Position numbers and translations under genes: made by a program. The notes beneath the pieces are model-generated. The model saw only the letters and a program-made list of their open reading frames with translations. It searched no databases and had not been told where the DNA came from. Shown here one piece after another: positions 23,016-29,804 of a stretch of DNA of 33,393 bases (its first letter is position 1; every line of letters starts with the position of its first letter). Source of the DNA: Gammaproteobacteria bacterium (GTDB lineage Bacteria; Pseudomonadota; Gammaproteobacteria; Eutrophobiales; Eutrophobiaceae); the NCBI GenBank assembly GCA_022826885.1, contig JAJDUB010000004.1, forward strand, positions 1 through 33,393, in the 5' to 3' direction.

Positions 23016-25097
23016 TCAATCCGCATAGCGGGCGATCCTGAAACCCACGTCTTCCCTGGCCTTGCTGCCGTAGTCGCGGAATGACAGGCGCAGTTCGGTG
23101 ACTGCGCCGTGGGCCCAGCTTGAGCCGCGCATGACGTGGAACTCGCCGCTTGCCGGTCCCATGGGGTCAACCTCGGCTTTCCCCCCGGCGCTGATCACCA
23201 CGTCGTAGAAGTCGTTGACCCATTCCGCGACGTTGCCGCCCAGGTCGAACAAGCCCTTGTCATTGGGCGCGAAGCTGCCCACCGGCGCGCTGGCGACGTG
23301 GCCGTCATCGTAGTTGGCGATGATCCTGCCGAACAGGGCCGCGGCCTTGCGGTCGGCAAAATTGCCGCTGTTTTTCCCCGGCGGCAGCGCCCCGCCCCAT
23401 GGGAACTTGAGTATTTCGCCTGAGTTCGTGACCCGCGCCGCCCAGGCCCATTCCGCCTCGGTCGGCAGGCGGTAGCCATCGGCCGTTTTGTCAAAACCCG
23501 TGATCCTGCCTTCTTTTTCGGTATAGAACGGCTTCAGTGAGGCCTGTTTACTCAACCAGTTGCAATAGCTTGCCGCCTGTTGCCAGGTGACTTTCGCCAC
23601 CGGCTGGGTGTCCCCGTTAAGGCTGTTGCCGCTGACTGCGCCGGATGAAAAACCCTTGTCGAATAACCTGTACTCCTTGTTGGTCACCTCTTTCAATGCC
23701 AGGTAAAAAGGGCGCGTCAGCCTTACCTTGCGGATGGTCTCGTTGGCCCTGCGCCCCGGTTCCCGGCGCGACGCACCCATTGTGAATTCGCCCGGGTAAA
23801 ACAGCTTCAGGGCCTGCCCCGCCGGCGCGCTGATAAGCGGTTTGAGGGCTTCCAGTTTCGCCTGTTTGACAGTTTTCAGGCGCACGTTCAGTTCCTGCTC
23901 CACGCCGGCGTGGGGCGACAGGCTGGTCTCGTAATCCACGTAACCCTGCTTGCGGATTTCTACCCGATGCTTACGGGTCGATAACATGATGACGCCGTCT
24001 GCCGCCTCGACCCGCGCGCCGTCAACGTACAGTTGTGCGTCGGCAGGTTCGACGTTCACGTTGACGGCGACCAGTTCGGGTTCCAGGGTGACGGACATTC
24101 TTTTCTGCTCGCCCGATTGCGCGGTCACAGATCTCGCGGTCGGTTTGTAACCCTGTTTGAACAGCCGGATTTGGGTGGCCTCTCCCGGGGTCAGGGGCAC
24201 TTCCAGCGGTGTCAAGCCCAGGTAATTCCCGTTTACCGTGGTATTGGCCCGGGCCGGCTGTGACACCAGGAACAAGCTGGCATCCGCCGGTTCCAACCTG
24301 ATGCGGGCGATGGATTGCTCTTTGCCCGCGACTACGGCTAGCGTGTCCTGCCAGACCTTGTAGCCGTCCGCCTTTATCCTGACCTCGTGTTTGCCCTCCT
24401 GCAATTCCGTCGTCAGCGGCGTGCTGCCGAGCAGTTCATCGCCGCTGAACACCTGCGCATCGGTCGGCACCGAGGAAAAACTGATTTCCGCCCAGGCCGG
24501 CTCAAGCCCGGCGCTGACGGACTGTTCCTGGTCGAGACCTTTCAGCGTGATGTCCGCGCGGAAAGGGAAATAACGCTCCGCCTGAACCTCCACGAGATAG
24601 TCACCGGCTGGGAGGTCCCTGACGGTGACAGGCGTTTCTCCCTTGCTGATGCCATCTATTAACACCTCGGCGCCCATTACCTGGCCGCTGTCAACCCGGA
24701 GGTGTCCCGGCAGTTTCTCCATCCGGTAAATATAATGCTGGGCCGCCTCTTCATTGACATCAAGTCTTTCCCGTAGCGGGTGATAACCCGGCGCAGACAA
24801 GTCAAGCTCATAAGCACCGGGGCGGATGAGATAACGATTGGCCAGTTTCAACTTGAGAGCGGCGGCTATATCGACGTTCGCAGTCAAGGGCTCGGTTTCA
24901 ATATAGACCGCCCTGGCAGTCAGCATGAACCAGGCACAGAACGCGCCGATGACCAGCAAGGTTGCGACCAGGCAAAGCCGTGGATTGAGCGTGATAGTCC
25001 ATGTGGACTTTTCAGACGCCAGCGGTTCAAACCTAGCCGCTTCAATTCGGGTAGTTGCGCCGGGGTCCGCTACCGGATTCTTTGTCCTCTGTTCCAT
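23016..25097 (-). CDS. Membrane protein with five PEGA-type repeats and a SUMF1 (FGE-like) domain
   Basis: The 693-residue protein has a short cytoplasmic N-terminus, a membrane helix at about 41-62, then five related beta-repeats of PEGA type (roughly 68-127, 131-198, 203-268, 273-338, 344-408; each has a ...G-xx-PLT/V...L-xx-G-xx-xVxxxx-GY pattern). Residues about 428-693 are a SUMF1/formylglycine-generating-enzyme domain (FTMGASRRE, VTWQQAASYCNWLS, YRLPTEAEWAWAAR, LFDLGGNVAEWVND, GFRIAR). The catalytic Cys pair of true FGE (in the RGGSW...C...C part) is absent: MRGSSWAHGAVTELRLSFRD has none. It is probably a binding domain, not a sulfatase activator. The bulk faces the periplasm. PEGA domains are thought to bind envelope polymers. 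It may be the cell-wall or ligand contact of the cluster. Confidence 0.88.
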   Translation of the reverse strand: MEQRTKNPVADPGATTRIEAARFEPLASEKSTWTITLNPRLCLVATLLVIGAFCAWFMLTARAVYIETEPLTANVDIAAALKLKLANRYLIRPGAYELDLSAPGYHPLRERLDVNEEAAQHYIYRMEKLPGHLRVDSGQVMGAEVLIDGISKGETPVTVRDLPAGDYLVEVQAERYFPFRADITLKGLDQEQSVSAGLEPAWAEISFSSVPTDAQVFSGDELLGSTPLTTELQEGKHEVRIKADGYKVWQDTLAVVAGKEQSIARIRLEPADASLFLVSQPARANTTVNGNYLGLTPLEVPLTPGEATQIRLFKQGYKPTARSVTAQSGEQKRMSVTLEPELVAVNVNVEPADAQLYVDGARVEAADGVIMLSTRKHRVEIRKQGYVDYETSLSPHAGVEQELNVRLKTVKQAKLEALKPLISAPAGQALKLFYPGEFTMGASRREPGRRANETIRKVRLTRPFYLALKEVTNKEYRLFDKGFSSGAVSGNSLNGDTQPVAKVTWQQAASYCNWLSKQASLKPFYTEKEGRITGFDKTADGYRLPTEAEWAWAARVTNSGEILKFPWGGALPPGKNSGNFADRKAAALFGRIIANYDDGHVASAPVGSFAPNDKGLFDLGGNVAEWVNDFYDVVISAGGKAEVDPMGPASGEFHVMRGSSWAHGAVTELRLSFRDYGSKAREDVGFRIARYAD

Positions 25098-25127
25098 TGT
25101 TTTTCTTTATGCCTGTTCGGGACCAAG

Positions 25128-26684
25128 TCAACGCCCCAGGGCGATCTTTTCATTGCTGCTGACGACGACCGGTTCCATGGCTTTGTCTGGGTCGACAAAA
25201 AATTCCACTCGCACGTCGCGGTAGCCGTCACGGCGTCCCACTGCCACGTATTGGCCCGGACGCAGGGACAGGCTTTTACTGGTGAAATAGCCGAGTTCGC
25301 CGACCTTGTAGAGCGTGACCCGGGTCAGGTTGTCGGAGCTGAACCGTACCGTTACCGGAGTGTCCGCCAGGACCAGTAACCGGTTGAGTTTTGCCAACTG
25401 CCCGGACAGGACCGGGCCGGGTTTGGACAGCGCCCGGATTTTGTCCCGGAAAGCCGCGGTTTGATTGTACACGTCTTGATCAAACAGCCGCTCCGGTTGT
25501 GCAATGGCCTGCTCGATTTTATTATGGATTTCGTTGCGCAGGGCCGCGCGCCGTTTGCCTTCCCGCGCATTGCCCAGGTTGTTGTCCAGTTTCAAGGCAG
25601 CCTCGTAGGCGCTTACGGCTTCCTGCCAGTCCTCATTTTGTTCCGCTGTTTCGGCCTGTTTCAGCAGCCCGTTGATTTTTTCGGCGGTGATACGATGTTG
25701 CGCCTGTTCAACCCCGCTCCGCGCATCACGCGAGCGAGGTTTCAGCTTCAGCGCCCTGGAAAACGCCTCCTGCGCCTGCGCATAGCTCTCCTGTTCCAGC
25801 AACCGGAAGCCTGAAGACATGGCAAGGTTGAAGGCGTTCTCGCTGATCCTGCTTTCCGCGGACTGTAGTTGTTGCCTGGCCCGCTCCGAGTGGCCGTCCA
25901 GTTCCAGGGCCTGTTGGTACAATGCTTTGGCCTCTTCTGCGCTTCCATCCCGCAGTAATTCATCTCCCCTGTCAACCAGGTCCATGACTTCACCCAGGGT
26001 CCCTACGCGTTCCATGCCCAGCAGGGCAGTCCGGTCGATGGGATCGATGGCAAGGGCGATGCTGAACGCCTTCTCTGCCGTAGCTGCATCACCGGCCGTC
26101 AAGGCCGCGTTGCCGGTTTCCATGGTATCGGAAAACAGTTCCTCCACGCCTTGCAACAGTTCCGTAAAAATTTCCAGCGCCCGGGCATAATGCCCATGGG
26201 CCTGGGTGAAATTCTGCCGGCTATATTCGGCGTCTCCCGACCTGGCCTGTTCCAGCGCCTGCTCGTATTGCTTCCTGCCCCACGCCGTTACTCCCCGCTC
26301 TTCCAGGGCTTCCTGCGCGTCCAGCAACTGTTGCAGTATTTCCTGGCTCTCCTTGCGCAGCGCGAACTGTTGCGCTTTTCTCCATGGGGCATCGCCTGTT
26401 GCGGCCGTACTCCCTAGTGTATCCGGTGCGGGCCGCGCTGGGCCAGGCGCGTCTGGGTCGCTCCGGGTTACCGTCTTGCTGGGTTCGACAACGGGTTTGT
26501 CAATCCAACGGGGCAGCAGGAAGAAAACAATGGCTGCAACGAGCAATACCGCGCCTCCCCCCAGCCACAGCATGGGCCGTTTACCGCCGCGTGCCTTTTT
26601 CTGCTCTTGCCCAGTTGCGGCGGCAGTCAGTTCGACCGCCGCTGGTTCGATGGAAACAAATCCGGGGTCTTTACTACCCGTCAT
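25128..26684 (-). CDS. Membrane-anchored TPR-repeat protein
   Basis: The 518-residue protein has a cytoplasmic, low-complexity N-terminus, one membrane helix at about 38-58 (MLWLGGGAVLLVAAIVFF), a Pro/Asp-rich linker, then a long helical region with TPR-like repeats: AHGHYARALEIF, AEKAFSIALAIDP, AKALYQQALELDGHSERARQ, AQEAFSRALKLKPRSRDA and WQEAVSAYEAALKLDNNLGNA. The last 100 residues turn into beta structure (VRFSSDNLTRVTLYKVGELG, then LSLRPGQYVAVGRRDGY), close to a PEGA-type repeat. The bulk is probably periplasmic. It overlaps the lipoprotein gene upstream by 4 bp (ATGA) and is 30 bp before the PEGA/SUMF1 gene. Likely a scaffold in the same envelope complex. Confidence 0.85.
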   Translation of the reverse strand: MTGSKDPGFVSIEPAAVELTAAATGQEQKKARGGKRPMLWLGGGAVLLVAAIVFFLLPRWIDKPVVEPSKTVTRSDPDAPGPARPAPDTLGSTAATGDAPWRKAQQFALRKESQEILQQLLDAQEALEERGVTAWGRKQYEQALEQARSGDAEYSRQNFTQAHGHYARALEIFTELLQGVEELFSDTMETGNAALTAGDAATAEKAFSIALAIDPIDRTALLGMERVGTLGEVMDLVDRGDELLRDGSAEEAKALYQQALELDGHSERARQQLQSAESRISENAFNLAMSSGFRLLEQESYAQAQEAFSRALKLKPRSRDARSGVEQAQHRITAEKINGLLKQAETAEQNEDWQEAVSAYEAALKLDNNLGNAREGKRRAALRNEIHNKIEQAIAQPERLFDQDVYNQTAAFRDKIRALSKPGPVLSGQLAKLNRLLVLADTPVTVRFSSDNLTRVTLYKVGELGYFTSKSLSLRPGQYVAVGRRDGYRDVRVEFFVDPDKAMEPVVVSSNEKIALGR

Positions 26685-27868
26685 TTGCCGGTGTCAACGG
26701 CAGACCCGGTTTCCGTTGCATGAATTTCCTTCAATATCTGACGCCATTGATTGTATTGCTCATTTACCGTACCCGACAGGGTGACCGTACGATCCTCCAG
26801 GTCTATGGAATGGGGTTCTATTTCCGAAGTGAGAGAGGCGGATATCTCTTCCAGCGCCTCGATATGTATCCTCATCCCTTTACGCTGTTGCAAGCCGCTC
26901 CAAACTGCGCCAATGCCGGCGGGTACGCCAACCCACGCGCCAGCAGCGCGTGCCGTCCTGCTGTCAACCCCCTGGGCAAGGACTCCCGCCAGCACCGCCA
27001 GGGCGCCGCCGATAATCTTTGCATTCGACTCGGCCCTGACTTCCTTCAAATTCTGGCTTTCCAGGTAGAAGCCCTCTCGCCACTCCTTGTACGGCTCTTC
27101 CATCTGGTTCACGAACGAGGCGTAATACTGTTGCAGCGTATCGACGAAGATGTAGTCCCGTTCCCGGATCTGGCGCACCTGTTGCAGGCTCGGGTCGCTC
27201 TCGGCAGGCAGGCGTTTGACGACGTAACGCCCCTTCTCGTCGAGCGCCAGGTAATCGTGAAACACCTCGGGAGAGAAGTCCTTAGCGAACTTCAACTCAG
27301 CAATGGTTCGCATGTTCCTGATTTCACTGGCACTGAACTGGTTGCGATACGCCAGCATGTCGTTCGCCACCTGGTTATAGACCTTCTGGAAGGGTTCGCG
27401 GCGATTGGAGGTAGTATCATCATAAGAGTATTTTCCGGCAACACCCGTATATTTTTTACTGAACCAGCGTTTGCCCGAAGCGTCTTCCACGGTTACCTGC
27501 AGCCACAGGTTTTCACCGTCCGACTTCAGAATTTCTCCGTCCACCCACACATCCATCTCGCTGAGCCGGTCCGGTATCACCCGCACCACGCCCCAGTTTC
27601 CGGTATGCTGCAACGTTTCCATCAGCTTGTACGGCATGAAGCGCGCCTCCGCCTCTCGGATTTTGGGAAAGACACCTTCTTCCTCAACACTCAGGGCGTC
27701 AGTACCGGGATTGAAGATACCGACCCCCACGTCCAGCAGCAATTCTTCCGGCGTCACCTCGGATTCAAGGTGCACCTGCTCGTAACTGGTCGTCTTTACC
27801 GTGGTCGTGTTGCAGGCAACCAGGCTGAAACATGCCAATACAACGAGCATGAAATAACTTGTTCTCAT
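26681..27868 (-). CDS. Putative lipoprotein, 395 residues
   Basis: The protein starts MRTSYFMLVVLACFSLVAC with lipobox LVAC and no Asp after Cys (CNTT), so outer-membrane sorting is likely. The first 180 residues form a mixed domain (VGVGIFNPGTDAL, WGVVRVIPDRLSEMDVWVDG, KRWFSKKYTGVAGKYSYDD). Then comes a mostly helical region and a Gly/Ala-rich hydrophobic stretch (IIGGALAVLAGVLAQG ... AAGAWVGVPAGIGAVWSGL) that may insert into or lie on a membrane. The C-terminus (VTLSGTVNEQYNQWRQILKE) resembles a BON-like strand-turn. No known family named with confidence. It shares four bases with the collagen-like lipoprotein gene upstream and four with the TPR gene downstream. Confidence 0.8.
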   Translation of the reverse strand: MRTSYFMLVVLACFSLVACNTTTVKTTSYEQVHLESEVTPEELLLDVGVGIFNPGTDALSVEEEGVFPKIREAEARFMPYKLMETLQHTGNWGVVRVIPDRLSEMDVWVDGEILKSDGENLWLQVTVEDASGKRWFSKKYTGVAGKYSYDDTTSNRREPFQKVYNQVANDMLAYRNQFSASEIRNMRTIAELKFAKDFSPEVFHDYLALDEKGRYVVKRLPAESDPSLQQVRQIRERDYIFVDTLQQYYASFVNQMEEPYKEWREGFYLESQNLKEVRAESNAKIIGGALAVLAGVLAQGVDSRTARAAGAWVGVPAGIGAVWSGLQQRKGMRIHIEALEEISASLTSEIEPHSIDLEDRTVTLSGTVNEQYNQWRQILKEIHATETGSAVDTGK

Positions 27869-28782
27869 CTCAAATCTCGCTTGTACTTACGATATTCGTC
27901 CCAGAGTTTTTCCCTTAACTCGGGATCCTGTTCTTTCATGGCGGCCTCGCGCAACTGGCGCGCGATGATGTCATCATCCTTGGCATCCACCAGGTCGGGA
28001 GGAACCTGGCTGTGGCTGCGGGTCGGTATATCCATCTCGCCTTCGATGGAAGCGGGGTCGGTATCAACCATCGCAGTCTGTAAAGGTTCCTCGGCAGTGC
28101 TCTGTGCAGGTTCGCTATCTGCGAAGAGGCCATCATCTTCGGGAAACCCGCTGTCTCCCTCCTGGTCTGCCCGTTCATTGTTGGCCTGCTGTTCGCTCAG
28201 CATCACCCGGTCAAATTCTGCAAAACCCTGTTCCAGTTCCTTGCCCAGGGCTTGCTTCTTCTCGGCATCGGTAACTGCCGGACTGCCGGCGCCGGTCCCG
28301 GAACCGTGCCCGACAGCCTCTTCACCCTGTTGCCCAGGCGCCGGCTGGCGCTCAAGCGCCTCCAGTGCTTCGGCCAAAATCTCATCCTCTGTCTTTTCCC
28401 GGCCACCTGCGTCGGCGGATGTTGCCCCGCCCGGTTGTTGCCGGGCGCCGGCCGGCGCCGTTGAGGAAGCGCCGCCGGTATCGGCAGGCGGCATTCCCGG
28501 TTGCGGTGTCGGTATGGAAACCGTAACGGGAGCGGGCGCGCCTGCGGCGTCGCCTGTACCATCCGAGGGCAATCCCGGCACACTAGGCATGCCCGGCGCC
28601 TCCACCTGCACGGATGGGCCAGGTGAGCCCGGGGAACCTGACGAACCCGGAGCGCCAGGAGAGCCCGGGGAGCCTGAGGACCGAACGGGCGCAGTAGCAG
28701 TGTTACAGGCGGCAATCAACACCATTACGGACATCATGACTGAAAATCGTAACGAACCACCTGCTATATTTGCGAAATTCAT
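27865..28782 (-). CDS. Lipoprotein with short collagen-like and Pro/Gly-rich region
   Basis: The 305-residue protein has a signal peptide with lipobox IAAC (near residue 26), followed by a collagen-like run of Gly-X-Y triplets (GSPGSPGAPGSSGSPGSPG, about residues 37-55), then a longer Pro/Ala/Gly-rich low-complexity zone, and finally an acidic-to-helical C-terminal part ending WDEYRKYKRDLR. Low-complexity linkers of this type usually span distance in the periplasm. It is the first gene of the reverse cluster and overlaps the next gene by four bases (ATGA). No family recognised. A long open frame exists on the opposite strand, but it has no domain and is a shadow of this GC-rich gene. Confidence 0.8.
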   Translation of the reverse strand: MNFANIAGGSLRFSVMMSVMVLIAACNTATAPVRSSGSPGSPGAPGSSGSPGSPGPSVQVEAPGMPSVPGLPSDGTGDAAGAPAPVTVSIPTPQPGMPPADTGGASSTAPAGARQQPGGATSADAGGREKTEDEILAEALEALERQPAPGQQGEEAVGHGSGTGAGSPAVTDAEKKQALGKELEQGFAEFDRVMLSEQQANNERADQEGDSGFPEDDGLFADSEPAQSTAEEPLQTAMVDTDPASIEGEMDIPTRSHSQVPPDLVDAKDDDIIARQLREAAMKEQDPELREKLWDEYRKYKRDLR

Positions 28783-29023
28783 ACGCTTATCCCCGTACCC
28801 GGTTCATAGTATAGTTCAGACTTCCACCGCCGTTGCGCGTTAGCATTAGACAGGAAGCAGCGGAAATCGTTCCTGAACCTGACCAAGCAATAATAGGGCA
28901 TTGTCAGCGCGGTGACAATATCTTCTGCTTAATCATCGGGGGAACTCGCAATTCAATCGGCACGTCTAACGGTCTATAATTTAACTGTTTAAGAAACCGT
29001 ATCGGAAACGAGGAATTTCATAC
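28783..29023. promoter_or_regulatory. Divergent intergenic region (envelope cluster / M48 protease operon)
   Basis: This 241-bp gap holds start signals in both directions. For the reverse cluster, TATACT on the reverse strand (28808-28813) is a possible -10 with no good -35. No ORF, repeat or clear operator is seen in the rest; a hairpin of gcgcggtgac-type is not convincing. Confidence 0.35.
28952..28980 (+). promoter_or_regulatory. Candidate sigma70 promoter of the M48-AddB-AddA unit
   Basis: A perfect -10, tataat (28975-28980), lies 17 bases after ttcaat (28952-28957), a weak -35. Expected transcription start is near 28987, giving a leader of about 37 bases before ATG 29024. GAGGAA (29010-29015) is the ribosome site. 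Confidence 0.5.
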
Positions 29024-29803
29024 ATGGGCAAACAATTCGTATTGGTCGTCTGGCTTGCGTTATTCATGACGGATTACAGTTCTGCCGCGCCGTTCAGCTA
29101 TACCTGGAGGATTGAGGATCTTGCCGGCAGGAACACCGATACCATTGAACTGCGCGATAAAAACAACAGGCTGCTGAAAAGGATAGATACAAAACAGATG
29201 ATCTATCTTTATTCGGTCATGCAGGCCATTGAGGAAGTCACGGAACTCAGGTCGGAACTGCTCATCACCGATGGCGAGCAGCCCAATGCTTTTGCCACCA
29301 AGGGCATGGCGGAACTGGTACCGGCGGAAGCTGCTGACAAGGAGCAAACAAAGGCCGGAACGCAGGAGGCCACCATACAGGGCAAGGCAATCGCGGACGC
29401 AAAGCCGATCGATAAGGAAAACGCCGTTGAAATCAATATCATCGGCATCAATTTCGCCATGCTGGATATGCTTGGCCTGGACGTGCACATGGCCGCGGCC
29501 CTGATCGGACATGAACTGGGACATTTGAAGTTGAACCACGGCGAGGACCATAAAACCCAACGCACAGGCGACATCCGCACCGTCAGCAACACCCGTTACA
29601 GTCGCGACAATGAACGGGAAGCGGACTACCTGGGCGCCATCTGGGCGGTAGAAGCCGGTTATGATCCGCAAGGGGCGGTGCGCTTGCAGGAGTTGTTGTA
29701 CAAGAAAACTAAACACCTGTCCGGCGGATTTTCCGGCTCACACCCGTCTTCTATTGAACGCATCACGAAACTGAAGTCCCTGGCCCGCCGGCTTTCCCAG
29801 TAG
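29024..29803 (+). CDS. M48-family metalloprotease, secreted
   Basis: The 259-residue protein starts MGKQFVLVVWLALFMTDYSSAAP, a signal peptide ending in SAA. The Zn-site is H163-E-L-G-H167 in GHELGHLKLNHG, with the third ligand E199 in NEREADYLGAIWAVEAGYDP, and a C-terminal SGSHPSSIERI segment typical of BepA/LoiP-type M48 enzymes. A Lys/Glu/Ala-rich insertion separates the N-terminal part from the catalytic domain. It should act in the periplasm, perhaps in quality control of outer-membrane proteins. Its ribosome site GAGGAA is eight bases upstream. The AddB-like gene begins one base after its stop, so it is co-transcribed with DNA repair genes although functionally unrelated, as far as I can tell. 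Confidence 0.9.
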   Translation: MGKQFVLVVWLALFMTDYSSAAPFSYTWRIEDLAGRNTDTIELRDKNNRLLKRIDTKQMIYLYSVMQAIEEVTELRSELLITDGEQPNAFATKGMAELVPAEAADKEQTKAGTQEATIQGKAIADAKPIDKENAVEINIIGINFAMLDMLGLDVHMAAALIGHELGHLKLNHGEDHKTQRTGDIRTVSNTRYSRDNEREADYLGAIWAVEAGYDPQGAVRLQELLYKKTKHLSGGFSGSHPSSIERITKLKSLARRLSQ

Positions 29804-29804
29804 T

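Noticed and set aside
26384..28843. Long open frame of about 820 codons on the forward strand
   Set aside because: It lies antisense to the TPR and lipoprotein genes, has no recognisable domain and mirrors GC-rich codons of the real reverse-strand genes.
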